Assembly: GCA_020152595.1 (NCBI GenBank)
Contig: JAIGNY010000581.1
Location: forward strand, 1,860,001-1,924,000
Origin: Chiridota heheva
Lineage: Eukaryota; Echinodermata; Holothuroidea; Apodida; Chiridotidae
Length of the DNA: 64,000 nt
Direction of reading: 5' to 3'
Shown here in pieces: positions 56,201 through 61,343 of the stretch (position 1 is its first letter; each line of letters starts with the position of its first letter). The notes under the pieces were generated by a model. The model was not told the origin of the DNA and searched no databases. It saw only the letters and a list, made by a program, of their open reading frames with translations. The position numbers and the translations under genes were made by a program.

Positions 56201-57453
56201 TCTATTCCTCCAACTTTTTCTACCTCTGACATAATCTAACCTTTCAGGCACAATTTGACCTTTGATGTTGTACTGCGTTCAAATCTCTCCCAAGAAACAA
56301 AACATTAACATGTTGGAAAGTAGCTCTCTTGCAATGAAACAAAGAACAACCTTTTTTACAAGCTAGGAAAGGGTGTTAACCCAGCATTCATTCAAATTTG
56401 TATTGTGGGAGGGGGGGGGGGGGGGAACCCTAGGATAAATTTTTATGGGATAAGGCAGGAACATAAAATCTAACAATCCTGGACAAAAGTTACCGACCAA
56501 TTATCTAAAGTGGTGAAAATTGCTTAAAATGAAGATACGTTATTTTTCCTCCCATCATTGAAACGGGTTGAAGGGCGGAACTATGGCTTTCGTCTAAAAC
56601 TTGTTGTGTCACTGATTGTTTAGCATTTCTTTGAATACATCTACCTTTATTTCTTAATTTTAACTTGATTATCTTTTCTGGCACAACAAAACCTGTGCTG
56701 TTGACATGCTGACAAATCTCATCAATTAACCTCTCTATGTTTGATGATTGACAGCTTTTTCAACCAATCACCACACAAATTTGCCTAGCGTAACTTGCGT
56801 AACTTGAGTGGGGCAAAACTCCTACTCGGTACTGGTACACTACATCTATGCGCTCATGTAGCCAATGCAATATACTGCACAAAACAAATTCATGCACACA
56901 CAGACTGAGTGATGGTGAACAAAAATTGCACCTATGGCCTTGGCCCGCTACAGGCTTTGTAAATCAGATTCCTGTTACCCAGAACGATTAGCAAACAGAA
57001 TTTTGTTTATTCCTTTTGCCAAAAAATCTAAAGATCCGGAAAAGAGCCATAAATGGATCAAAACTTGCGGCAGGCCACATGAACATCTAAATGACAATAC
57101 GTAGGTCATGCATGATTGCGGATTTGTGGTTCGTTTGCCCCACCTAGTTACAGCATTGCTGTGATGGGTGTGGCCTATTTAGCTTCTTAGAAAGGTTAAT
57201 TAATCACTGCTTGTTTATTTGAGAAAACAATTTGCATGAGGCCAGTTAATGTTTATTTTGAGATAAATGTAATTTTCTTTTAAATTGCCAGGATGAAAGT
57301 GAATCATCTCTTGAAGGTGACAGCATCAGCGTGGATGACGACGATCTCCTTGATGATGAGGACGATGGTGATGACGACAACATGGATCTAGGTGGCGGTG
57401 CAAGAAATAAAAAGGCCCCAGCTGAGGATATAGATAGTGATAACGATTTCTGA
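22647..57453 (+). CDS. CLUAP1: CLUAP1 / IFT38 gene, complete coding span (11 coding exons)
   Basis: Clusterin-associated protein 1 (IFT38, qilin) is a subunit of the intraflagellar transport B2 subcomplex, which moves cargo along the ciliary axoneme. In known homologues its N-terminal calponin-homology-like domain binds IFT80 and its coiled coil pairs with IFT57. I joined exons 22647-22668, 28454-28565, 36996-37080, 39872-40054, 41763-41858, 42465-42682, 44061-44118, 44389-44472, 45050-45257, 46042-46106 and 57292-57453. The total is 1293 nt, or 430 residues plus stop; human CLUAP1 is about 413. Every intron is GT-AG and every phase matches. Family signatures are visible: [43 protein letters not shown], an acidic Asp/Glu tail and a C-terminal SDNDF. 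No frameshift or internal stop is seen, so the gene looks functional. Identification is from recalled family sequence, not a database search. Confidence 0.96.
23405..24590 (+). mobile_element. CR1/L2-like LINE fragment with reverse transcriptase, two 3' tails
   Basis: CLUAP1 intron 1. Frames shift, but RT motifs are plain: [20 protein letters not shown] (about 23440-23500), [20 protein letters not shown] (about 23637-23696), [10 protein letters not shown] (catalytic DD block, about 23731-23761), then [14 protein letters not shown] and [20 protein letters not shown] (23839-24150). After the ORF the 3' tail GTTAGTTTGGGCTTTTTATG...TTGTTATGTTATG occurs twice in tandem (about 24372-24470 and 24488-24590). 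5'-truncated and mutated. Confidence 0.85.
24905..26396 (+). mobile_element. I-type LINE fragment, endonuclease to RT (family of 50449-55380)
   Basis: CLUAP1 intron 1. It parallels the copy at 51850-53340. Endonuclease signature [15 protein letters not shown] (normally [12 protein letters not shown]), then the RT leader [20 protein letters not shown] and [17 protein letters not shown], then [27 protein letters not shown] and a [17 protein letters not shown] block. It ends abruptly inside the RT at about 26396. Stops and frameshifts throughout; dead. Confidence 0.85.
26397..27042. other. Intron 1 DNA, nothing recognised
   Basis: AT-rich, no repeat or exon signal recognised. Confidence 0.5.
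27043..27478 (+). repeat. 17-bp minisatellite, about 25 copies
   Basis: The unit CCATGGTTGGCCATGTG is repeated with few substitutions (GTG/GCG, TGG/TAG). Because 17 is not a multiple of three, the same 17-residue cycle appears in all three frames on each strand, producing several false open frames of 125-166 codons. It lies in CLUAP1 intron 1. The unit is rich in NcoI-like CCATGG and TGGCCA palindromes. Confidence 0.95.
28030..28195 (-). mobile_element. 3' end of the CR1/L2-like LINE, inverted copy
   Basis: The reverse complement reads [17 protein letters not shown] and stop, then the GTGGTGGTGGTGTTAGTTTG...CTTGTTATGTTATG tail, matching 21028-21370 and 24372-24590. It lies in CLUAP1 intron 1, antisense to the gene. 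Confidence 0.75.
28454..28565 (+). CDS. CLUAP1: CLUAP1 coding exon 2 (residues 8-45)
   Basis: The acceptor is a pyrimidine-rich stretch ending TGCACCAG and the donor is GTAAGA. The exon encodes [20 protein letters not shown], then [16 protein letters not shown], the start of the calponin-homology-like fold. It is nearly identical to the vertebrate family sequence. It enters in phase 1 and leaves in phase 2 (AG|G, Arg). It lies 5.8 kb downstream of exon 1, across an intron filled with LINE remnants and a 17-bp minisatellite. Confidence 0.96.
28690..28885 (+). repeat. Degenerate short tandem repeat
   Basis: Five or six loose copies of a ~35-55-base unit around TTTTGATACCTGCAGTA.TGA, decaying to AAAGACACC.GC at the right. 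CLUAP1 intron 2, just after exon 2. Confidence 0.6.
29129..29248 (+). repeat. (TA)n / (TATG)n microsatellite
   Basis: TA dinucleotide runs interrupted by five copies of TATG and by TTTATATACATGTATAAAA. Open frames such as 29057-29361 are translations of this run. Confidence 0.95.
29418..30005 (+). mobile_element. DNA transposon remnant with a THAP-like fragment
   Basis: CLUAP1 intron 2. At 29579-29650 one frame reads [18 protein letters not shown], the zinc-binding start of a THAP domain as in P-element-type transposases, preceded by a TGA where the usual first Cys would be. Ends are weakly inverted (GGGTGTTTCAGCTGACGTCA at left; complement of GTGATGAAATCCCTCT at right). The right 260 bases match, inverted, the copy at 44571-44817. 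A broken, intron-bearing transposase gene is a reasonable reading. Confidence 0.5.
30081..30400 (-). mobile_element. MITE, copy in intron 2 (partner 61344-61734)
   Basis: Ends ACCTTAATTGACGTAATAAG and, inverted, GCGCTTAATATGTCAAATAC. Internal blocks AATTGCACCACTTTTCAG, AACAAGTGCCCATGC and CAAAAAATGTTGGGTGGGCG match the element at 61344-61734 in opposite orientation. Confidence 0.65.
30413..30541 (+). mobile_element. 3' tail of the I-type LINE, 5'-truncated
   Basis: Matches the last ~130 bases of the element at 50449-55380, including TTTCAGGCACAATTTGACCC and the terminal TCATCAAACAAACAAA. It starts a few bases after the MITE ending at 30400. Confidence 0.8.
31593..31621. repeat. Short hairpin at the left edge of the 31.6-35.3 kb repeat domain
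   Basis: AGCTCCACTATT and AATAGTAGAGCT form a 12-bp stem with one mismatch around TGAAG. The GC-rich CCCCCGGCATCGGCGTCCGG follows directly. Confidence 0.7.
31660..32885 (+). repeat. Two-part tandem repeat, ~180-305-base units
   Basis: Block A (GTTATGAATGGTGTACATTC, ATGTGACTTGGCATA, then GTGTGCATACTAATTAGC and TTATTTGCATAACAAT) occurs at about 31668, 31846, 32040, 32332 and weakly 32640. Block B (TCTCTTAAATTAAAGTGG, ATTTTGTTTGCACAAAT.ATC, GAAGAGCATTGTC) follows at about 32165, 32470 and 32765. Early units lack block B; later ones form an A+B unit of about 300 bases. CLUAP1 intron 2. Confidence 0.8.
33113..33310 (+). repeat. 22-bp minisatellite
   Basis: The unit GTTGGCATGTGGAACAGGGT(GG) is clear in the last four copies and degenerates to the left. 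It resembles the 24-bp unit at 34240-35262. Confidence 0.85.
34140..34560 (+). repeat. Directly duplicated leader (~95 bp) before each 24-bp array
   Basis: CATTTGCATATAA.TTATTAT through CTCAATCAG.GACTGTGATA to GATGAGACTTCTTATGGAGC occurs at about 34142-34235 and again at about 34473-34565, each followed by a 24-bp array. A weaker version precedes the short array near 34000. Confidence 0.8.
34240..35262 (+). repeat. 24-bp minisatellite in two blocks
   Basis: The unit GCCATGTGGGACATGGGGTG(GGAT) repeats about 8 times in 34240-34450 and about 29 times in 34562-35262. As 24 is a multiple of three, every frame stays open on both strands, giving open frames up to 237 codons with an 8-residue period (MWDMGWDA). 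The array, rather than selection on a protein, explains these frames. Confidence 0.93.
35663..35778 (+). repeat. 22-bp minisatellite, five copies
   Basis: GCACCTGGTGGGCATGGGGA(AT) five times with C/T changes and one extra G. Flanking sequence GTGACCCTCT occurs just before and after the array. Confidence 0.9.
35874..36300 (+). mobile_element. tRNA-derived SINE, intron 2 copy
   Basis: A box TAGCTCAGTCGGCTGAGTG (35885-35903), B-box-like GGTTCGAGTTT (35929-35939), body through GATATGCAGAACGATATTCG, GTTCCGATGGTAGGAGTTTC and AACCCGGTGTTCATCCACTT, tail TCATTGTGACTTACATGTGC ending in an A-rich run. Sense orientation relative to CLUAP1. Confidence 0.85.
36515..36925. mobile_element. Degraded copy of the 7781-9040 foldback element
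   Basis: Left part AAAGAAACACAATAATGTGA, then AAGCATTCAAAAATGTTATT; right part is an inverted version (AATTTTAAACTTGAATATCT, then CCATTTTGTTTCTTTTGAGG). It lies just upstream of CLUAP1 exon 3. Confidence 0.5.
36996..37080 (+). CDS. CLUAP1: CLUAP1 coding exon 3 (residues 45-73)
   Basis: Acceptor TTTCCAG and donor GTAATA. The exon encodes [19 protein letters not shown] followed by [10 protein letters not shown], matching the family segment with the TEQDR and IFIK..AQFMATKAH core of the CH-like domain. It enters in phase 2 and leaves in phase 0. Intron 2 before it is 8.4 kb and largely tandem repeats and SINEs. Confidence 0.95.
37541..37965 (+). mobile_element. tRNA-derived SINE, intron 3 copy
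   Basis: A box TAGCTCAGTCAGCTAAGCA, B box GGTTTGAGTCC (37593-37603), then the same body and tail as 35874-36300 (GCAGAACGATATACGCTGAC, GGTTCCGATGATGGGAGTTT, TCATTGTGACTTACGTGTGC). Same orientation. A 13-base internal duplication CTTTCCACTTCTTCCACTTT lies near 37848. Confidence 0.85.
38110..38460. repeat. Possible SINE-tail-related segment
   Basis: GGGAACTCAGCAACAACCTC.TTTGCGTTAACAACGCC closely matches 55868-55905 and distantly the tail at 21705-21745. The remainder is unassigned; a 92-codon frame on the - strand has no recognisable domain. Confidence 0.4.
39012..39258. mobile_element. Short MITE with AGTGTTCACA inverted ends (hAT-like?)
   Basis: Left AGTGTTCACACCAAGG and right CCTTAATGTGAACACT are inverted repeats around a 200-base core with purine/pyrimidine-rich stretches and GGCAC..TTTTTTGG. 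Ends of the form CA.GTGTTC are common in hAT elements, but I could not find a convincing 8-bp target duplication. CLUAP1 intron 3. Confidence 0.5.
39553..39715 (+). mobile_element. Fragment of the 7781-9040 foldback family, intron 3
   Basis: Begins AAAGGATTAGATCAGTGGTC and continues through AAGAAACAAAATGCACAGCA and TTCCATTAGGAAGATAATCA, the left-arm sequence of the foldback element. Confidence 0.6.
39872..40054 (+). CDS. CLUAP1: CLUAP1 coding exon 4 (residues 74-134)
   Basis: Acceptor TTTTGTTGCAG and donor GTAAGA. The exon encodes [20 protein letters not shown], then [18 protein letters not shown], completing the CH-like domain. A polar Ser/Asp/Asn linker follows (around residues 117-128), ending FSFDLSSK. 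The 61 codons are bounded by phase 0 introns on both sides. This is one of the most conserved stretches of the family. Confidence 0.96.
41198..41462. mobile_element. MITE in intron 4
   Basis: Terminal inverted repeats of about 55-60 bases: CACTTGTCAATTGTGTGACT at left, complement of AGTCATACAACTGACAAGTG at right, then paired GGTGAGTCATTG / CAATGACTCACC. Internal repeats of GTCAATG.CTCAC. No coding capacity. Confidence 0.7.
41763..41858 (+). CDS. CLUAP1: CLUAP1 coding exon 5 (residues 135-166)
   Basis: Acceptor TTTGTTCAG and donor GTGAGT. The 32 codons encode [20 protein letters not shown] followed by [12 protein letters not shown], which links the CH-like domain to the coiled coil. The [18 protein letters not shown] pattern is characteristic of CLUAP1 homologues. 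Both flanking introns are phase 0. Confidence 0.95.
41859..42464. other. CLUAP1 intron 5, nothing else recognised
   Basis: AT-rich intron without a repeat that I could place. Confidence 0.5.
42465..42682 (+). CDS. CLUAP1: CLUAP1 coding exon 6 (residues 167-239, coiled coil)
   Basis: Acceptor TTTGACAG and donor GTAGCG, the weakest donor of the gene. The exon encodes [20 protein letters not shown], then a charged helical stretch rich in Lys, Glu and Gln (residues about 187-235) expected to form a coiled coil, ending LLTLQSV. It leaves in phase 2, and the split Arg is completed by exon 7. Confidence 0.94.
43540..43926 (+). mobile_element. I-type LINE 3' fragment, intron 6
   Basis: Matches about 55005-55380 of the larger element: CATCACGTTCTCCTAGCTTG, CTGTACAACCTTCCCAGAGC, CTCTTCCAGAAAAACCCTCC, CTCAGGCACAATTTGACCC and a (CAAA)n end. 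5'-truncated, sense relative to CLUAP1. The 131-codon frame at 43459-43854 is LINE-derived. Confidence 0.88.
44061..44118 (+). CDS. CLUAP1: CLUAP1 coding exon 7 (residues 239-258)
   Basis: Acceptor TCTCTTCCAG and donor GTAATT. The short exon encodes (R)[19 protein letters not shown], continuing the coiled coil. The PAFMDEYEK segment is a hallmark of CLUAP1 homologues. It enters in phase 2 and leaves in phase 0. Confidence 0.95.
44389..44472 (+). CDS. CLUAP1: CLUAP1 coding exon 8 (residues 259-286)
   Basis: Acceptor TTGTTCTTCAG and donor GTAAGA. The 28 codons encode [20 protein letters not shown], then RVEQDRFE, matching the NLTYLEQ and EQxRFE family motifs in the last part of the coiled coil. 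Both flanking introns are phase 0. Confidence 0.95.
44571..44817 (-). mobile_element. Fragment of the THAP-bearing transposon, intron 8
   Basis: The reverse complement aligns along 29742-30005 at about 80% by eye: GTAAAAGTTACTC, GAAGTAAAATC, AATTCGCTGAA.TGGTA, TTTGTTGTACGTGTGATGT and GTGATGAAATCCCTCTATA. It starts about 100 bases after exon 8. Confidence 0.75.
45050..45257 (+). CDS. CLUAP1: CLUAP1 coding exon 9 (residues 287-356, acidic region)
   Basis: Acceptor AAAATCTTTAG and donor GTATGT. It begins [20 protein letters not shown], the end of the coiled coil. It then becomes strongly acidic, with runs of Asp and Glu (around residues 315-345), and closes with a basic KPTKGKFRQ stretch. Such a disordered acidic tail is typical of CLUAP1. 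It leaves in phase 1 (C|CT, Pro). Confidence 0.94.
45309..45470 (+). mobile_element. Fragment of the 7781-9040 foldback family, intron 9
   Basis: Begins AAAGGATTAGTTCATTGCTC, then AAGTCCATCTTATATGAAAG, as in the left arm of the foldback element. Confidence 0.6.
45493..45784 (+). repeat. Dispersed repeat, intron 9 copy (partner 63632-63938)
   Basis: Shares GACTTCCTGTTCAGTGTATT, GTGTTTCCACTCAAA, TTACACAAAGCCAGAGCTGA and TTAAGTGTCTTAGTGGGAAA with 63632-63938 at about 85% by eye, same orientation. The - strand frames over both copies (LFPLRHLT...[11 protein letters not shown]) come from the repeat. Unclassified. Confidence 0.8.
46042..46106 (+). CDS. CLUAP1: CLUAP1 coding exon 10 (residues 356-377)
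   Basis: Acceptor CTGTTTATAG and donor GTAAGT. It encodes (P)[21 protein letters not shown], equivalent to the GRPGKRIVGTM region of vertebrate CLUAP1, the only conserved island in the acidic tail. Entry phase 1, exit phase 0. The donor lies about 50 bases before an inserted MITE, and the intron that follows is 11.2 kb. Confidence 0.93.
46160..46645 (+). mobile_element. TTAA-type MITE, intron 10 left copy
   Basis: Terminal inverted repeats CCTCTCTGAGT...ACTCAGAGAGG. It is preceded by TTAA at 46156-46159; the right flank is TAAT, a decayed TTAA. The TTAA target is typical of piggyBac-like elements. About 486 bases, no coding capacity. A second copy at 56730-57195 is in the opposite orientation. 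Confidence 0.8.
47160..50448 (+). repeat. 45-bp minisatellite, about 73 units
   Basis: The unit is TAATGATCCTCCCACAAAAG + TAATGGTTGTCCATTTGCTT + GTTTG. Recurrent variants are AATACTGCTCCCAC, GAATCGATCCTCCCACGAAA, GTCATGCTTG (7-base deletion), TTTGTGATGCTCCC and GCTTCTTTG. Variants recur in blocks, so the array also has higher-order duplications (48108-48190 repeated at 48778-48860; about 49725-49875 repeated at 49925-50075). 45 is a multiple of three, which keeps frames open for up to 526 codons on the - strand; these are not genes. CLUAP1 intron 10. Confidence 0.96.
50449..51483 (+). pseudogene. LINE ORF1 (gag-like, zinc knuckles), 5'-truncated and frameshifted
   Basis: The first frame gives [20 protein letters not shown]; a shift near 50533 leads to [20 protein letters not shown] and on to the knuckles [14 protein letters not shown] and [14 protein letters not shown] (both CX2CX4HX4C). 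A second shift near 50800 leads to a third, [19 protein letters not shown]. The rest is a Pro/Thr/Ser/Asn-rich tail with repeated NNQ and NQP words. It would bind the element's RNA if intact. Confidence 0.85.
51497..55121 (+). pseudogene. LINE ORF2 (endonuclease, reverse transcriptase, RNase H), frameshifted
   Basis: ORF2 starts [20 protein letters not shown] (51497). Endonuclease signatures follow: [34 protein letters not shown] (about 51914) and [11 protein letters not shown] (about 52139). [22 protein letters not shown] (52834), [20 protein letters not shown] (53028), [11 protein letters not shown], and [12 protein letters not shown] (about 53495), where the usual Tyr/Ala before the DD is changed. 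RNase [21 protein letters not shown] (about 54385), [26 protein letters not shown] and [12 protein letters not shown]. At least eight frame changes. Confidence 0.9.
55381..55449 (+). repeat. Right remainder of the 45-bp minisatellite beyond the LINE
   Basis: CTTGTTTGTAATGATCATTC restarts the 45-bp unit directly after the LINE (CAAA)n tail and continues for one and a half units. Before the insertion it was continuous with 47160-50448. Confidence 0.93.
55470..55865 (+). mobile_element. Fragment of another CR1-like LINE C terminus
   Basis: Around 55612-55715 one frame reads [19 protein letters not shown], stop, [14 protein letters not shown], the usual end of CR1/Rex-type ORF2 (AP.LWN.LP..IR...SL..FK..LK..LF). 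Followed near 55800 by AGCGCATTGAGATG, a common 3' motif of such elements. Distinct from the other LINEs here. Confidence 0.6.
56195..56310 (+). mobile_element. Old 3' tail of the I-type LINE
   Basis: CTACCTCTGACATAATCTAA, then CTTTCAGGCACAATTTGACC, match the 3'UTR of the 50449-55380 element with more mismatches. A still more decayed version (TTTTCTGGCACAACAAAACC) follows at about 56670, next to the TTAA MITE. Confidence 0.55.
56730..57195 (-). mobile_element. TTAA-type MITE, intron 10 right copy (inverted)
   Basis: Reverse complement of 46160-46645 throughout (CAGGCCACATGAACATCTAA, TCATGCATGATTGCGGATTT, TTCAACCAATCAC). Flanked by intact TTAA on both sides (56726-56729 and 57196-57199), with ends CCTCTCTATG / CTTAGAAAGG. 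Confidence 0.85.
57292..57453 (+). CDS. CLUAP1: CLUAP1 coding exon 11 (residues 378-430 and stop)
   Basis: Acceptor TTTTAAATTGCCAG. It encodes [20 protein letters not shown], a further acidic run, then [14 protein letters not shown] and TGA. The terminal SDNDF is identical to the end of vertebrate CLUAP1 and fixes the 3' end. The exon lies about 95 bases after a MITE that is inverted relative to the one beside exon 10. Confidence 0.96.
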   Translation, partial: DESESSLEGDSISVDDDDLLDDEDDGDDDNMDLGGGARNKKAPAEDIDSDNDF

Positions 57454-59190
57454 GGCCATCATGGTGGGAATTTGTAGCTTTCTTTTAAGTTGTTATTGTT
57501 GAAATGTTGACACCCCATGCTTGTGGATAGGCTACAATCTTGGAAAAAACTTGTTGGAACAGTCACAAATTCTGCAACAATTCTGCAAAAACACATTCTG
57601 TTGTGATTTTGTTTATAATTTGATTTAAGTGAAACTATAAATTGTAAGGTACTTAATTTCAAGGTACTATCTGAAATTATCTTTTGAAATATAAAAGTAA
57701 TTTCAGCCTCATGATCAGAATATTTTTTCCTGCCCTCTCCACAATATAGCATAATGATAAATAAATGACAAATAATGTGTTAGTCTCTCCAGACATTCCC
57801 TTAGTTCCCCGGAATAATTTGTATCCCACCCCCTTCCCATTCTTCTCATGTTGATCCTTGTTGAGACAGTTTATACTTAGCTTGTATGTTCAATTCAACA
57901 TTGAATGGGGTGAAATATGCAAAATAAATCGCATACAGTATTTGCAGATTGATATAAAGAAAATAGTTTCAGTGTTCCAACAGTTTTGTCCAAGATTGTA
58001 GGTAATATTTCTTGAAAGTCAAGCATTTCTGATGGAAACTTACAGCAACGTCTCATCAGTTTAATTAGAATTTATTCACAAATAGGGTGTGATTTTCGTA
58101 AAATGAAAGACCAAGTGAAAATAGTTCATTTGGATTGTAGGTTGTTAATAGTTGTGTGAAATAATTTTACAGGTGGTGGAGTTAAAGTAGAGAGTGTTGT
58201 AGTTGTGAGGTAGTAGATATGATGTCTCGTCCGAAACATTCTTTACACTTTCTTCTAAACTTCAGTCACTGAAAATGATGAGAAAGTCTATTTCTGGTAG
58301 AATTTGATAGTCAAAAACATTTGTTTAGAGTTGATTTTAGCACCAATTTAAAAACAAAGGTTTTACAGGAGAAAGTACTGAGTTTGCCCTGTCCTATTGT
58401 GCCTCACAAATTAGCATGAGCTATGAATGTTATACCTGAAAATTGATAAAGATAGAGACTAAAACCCCCTCCCCCATTGGTCAGACTAACTCTTCCCCCA
58501 ACTCATCAGACAAATCCTGGCACCACGGTACCACCCATGCTCATAAGTTGTATTTTAGGAGATATTCATGTGATCAGTGATCAGTGTTACTCCACAGGAA
58601 GTGATGTCACCAATTTAATACTTCATTGTCCTCTAATAAATACATAAATCTAGCAAATATCAGCATTTCTTATCACCTTGAAAAAATCACCTTAAGGTCA
58701 CAATAGTTGACAGAAAAATGAGGTTGAAATGTAATACCTTTTACTTTTGTTATTTATTTAAATTTTCATTTGGAAAGAAAAATGTATATTTACAAATTCA
58801 TGTATATAAAGCAAAGGTATCTGTTATATAATATATTGTCTGTACTTATCTTTTCTGTTATTTCGTTTAATTTGACCAATAATATCAAACAAAAGGTAAC
58901 TTTGTGGATTTAAGACGGATATGGTTTACCTAGTATACCTGTTACGTAAAATTTTTAACACACATTTTAGTGTTCCATATTGAAGTAAAAAAATACTATA
59001 ATTAGCACTTATTGACATGGTTCGGTTTTGTCCTCACCTATGTGCTGTCACCCCCACCTCCATTCATACCAAACACCTTGCAAGAATCAGTAGCAGGGGT
59101 ATCCCGCTTTTCGGATATGGGGGTTGTTTAGGGGAAAGAAATTGTGGGTTTGCATGACACTTTCGAACTCCCAGGCTATACCATGATGGA
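57454..59190 (+). other. CLUAP1 3'UTR and downstream DNA, nothing else recognised
   Basis: AT-rich. Contains candidate polyadenylation signals but no exon or repeat that I could assign. The end of the CLUAP1 transcript lies somewhere in this stretch. Confidence 0.5.
57760..57765 (+). terminator. Candidate CLUAP1 polyadenylation signal
   Basis: AATAAA lies 307 bases after the CLUAP1 stop in AT-rich DNA. A second AATAAA at 57923-57928 is an alternative. Neither can be chosen without transcript data. Confidence 0.4.
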
Positions 59191-59199
59191 ACTGCAATA

Positions 59200-59895
59200 T
59201 TACTGAGGAGTTCCTCTTCATCCAGTCATAAGATTGTCGTAGATCTTGTTAAAGAGTCCCAATAACCACCTCGATACAGGAGTTCCTCTTCATCCTGTCC
59301 TGTGATTGTCGTAGATCTTGTTGAAGAGTCCCAATAACCACCTCGATACAGGAGTTCCTCTTCATCCAGTCATGTGATTGTCGTAGATCTTGTTGAAGAG
59401 TCCCAATAACCACCTCGATACAGGAGTTCCTCTTCATCCAGTCATGTGATTGTCGTAGATCTTGTTGAAGAGTTCCAATAACCACCTCGATACAGGAGTT
59501 CCTCTTCATCCAGTCATGTGATTGTCGTAGATCTTGTTGAAGAGTCCCAATAACCACCTCGATACAGGAGTTCCTCTTCATCCAGTCATGTGATTGTCAG
59601 GAGTTCCTCTTCATAGATCTTGTTGAAGAGTCCCAATAACCACCTCGATACAGGAGTTCCTCTTCATCCAGTCATGTGATTGTTGAAGAGTCCCAATAAC
59701 CACCCTCGATACAGGAGTTCCTCTTCATCCAGTGATGTGATTGTCGTAGATCTTGTTGAAGAGTCCCAATAACCACCTCGATACAGGAGTCCAGTCATGT
59801 GATTGTCGTAGATCTTGTTGAAGAGTCCCAATAACCACCTCCATGTGATTGTCGTAGATCTTGTTGAAGAGTCCCAATAACTAACTTGATACAGC
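59200..59895 (-). repeat. 72-bp minisatellite, about 9-10 units
   Basis: The unit TTCCTCTTCATCCAGTCATG + TGATTGTCGTAGATCTTGTT + GAAGAGTCCCAATAACCACC + TCGATACAGGAG repeats almost exactly, with deletions within units at about 59600, 59680, 59790 and 59840. On the - strand it encodes a 24-residue repeat (MKRNSCIEVVIGTLQQDLRQ + SHDW) over 110 codons. Near-identity implies recent expansion. It lies between the two convergent genes. Confidence 0.95.
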
Positions 59896-60592
59896 TACTT
59901 AAAACGAAGAACCCTCCACCTAATTTAAAACACACATATCACAACAACTCACATAAGAAATTATAAATAATATTGCACATATACTTAATGTTGCTTATAA
60001 TATGTTGTTCACAATAATTGCACCATCGAAGAGTCGCCTTATATCTGCTCAGGGTTCAAACATTTAACCTGATATTTTGTTTACCTTATCAATTTGCCTT
60101 TTGTCAGCATATTGAAACAAGTGAAGCATGAAAAGTGTGTTGCAAAATGAAATTTAAAGCATAGGCTGATGAAATTTAATGCCTCAAAAATAATCAATCA
60201 CTCGTAATTGAAGATTCATTATGTTTGGCAATGCTTTGGCTACACTAGGATCCACCTTTTTCCTTCACACAGGGGGTATATAGTGTCTTTCTTGGATTTC
60301 AAGTTTTGCAAAGTATTGGAAATAAAAGAAGTTCCTCGCTTCATACTCCCTGGCAACAGTCTACAGAAATACCAATTATGATACTCTCCAAACTTTTAAT
60401 CTAGGATTAACGGATATTTTCACCAAAATTGTCATTTTTCTCTATCTTCGCCATGGCTTTTTTTTCTTTCTCCACATGCATGCATAACTGACAATGCATC
60501 ACAAATGATACATAATACAATGTGCTCTCTTTTGAGATTCCCCTCCCCCACCCCTTCACCCATTTTGTGTGCTGACATCCTTGCCTAAGTGT
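59896..60592. other. 3' side of the - strand gene, nothing else recognised
   Basis: Expected to contain the 3'UTR of the - strand gene. An ATTAAA on the - strand at about 60174-60179 could serve as a polyadenylation signal. Confidence 0.4.
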
Positions 60593-60793
60593 TCAAATAG
60601 TTGGCAAGTATGCCGACGATCTTCCTCGAGTCGTCCTGCCATCTTGGTTCCTCTTCTCTTCCCATTTGAAATCGATTGTGTACTGTGATATGGACAGATT
60701 CTGAAGCTCATTCTCATTGGCACAGCTGAAGCCAAGTTTCTCCATTCTCTTTGAGATGGGGAGATCGGAAGGGAAATCTACTTCTTCGGTTTC
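60593..60793 (-). CDS. Terminal exon of an unrecognised gene converging on CLUAP1
   Basis: On the - strand, a pyrimidine-rich acceptor ending TTTTATCTCCAG precedes ETEEVDFPSDLPISKRMEKL and GFSCANENELQNLSISQYTI. The C terminus is polar and basic (KWEEKRNQDGRTTRGRSSAY, then LPTI and TGA). That is 66 codons plus stop with no repeat-like copy elsewhere in the window and ordinary protein composition. It joins in phase 0 to the exon at 61958-62104. I do not recognise the family and assign no function. The gene is tail-to-tail with CLUAP1, with about 3.1 kb between the stop codons. Confidence 0.72.
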   Translation of the reverse strand, partial: ETEEVDFPSDLPISKRMEKLGFSCANENELQNLSISQYTIDFKWEEKRNQDGRTTRGRSSAYLPTI

Positions 60794-61343
60794 CTGGAGA
60801 TAAAACAAAGAGAAATCTTAGTATGAGCCCTACAAACCATAAAGAAAATGGACTGGGATACCCAACCACAAACAAACATCCAAACTACAGTAGCTACCAA
60901 CCAACCTTACAAGCATCGACTCCCCTCCCCCTCCCTGCAAAGATGAGGTCCCCTATCACCCACCTGAGGATAGCCCACACCCAATTATCACCTGATAGAC
61001 ACGTCTTTACCTTTATACGTCCAGCAGCTCAGTATTAAACAATGTAAAAGACTTCATCCTCCACACACAACATCACATACCTCTTCCAAACAACCCACCT
61101 AACTCTCTTCCCTCTAACACTTTGAATATAACAACAGCATATGACACCTACCACCTTTTAAAACAATAATACCACTCAACGCATTTTACCAAAACCCCCT
61201 CCCCCCAACACCCTTCATTGTAACTGCTCCGCTGGCTCTGCACATGTTCACTACCCATTTAATTTTGATTGACTCCATCTCTTGCACAATTGAACATTGT
61301 CAGCTTACTGTTAAAACCCACCAACCAACCAACAATTCACATT

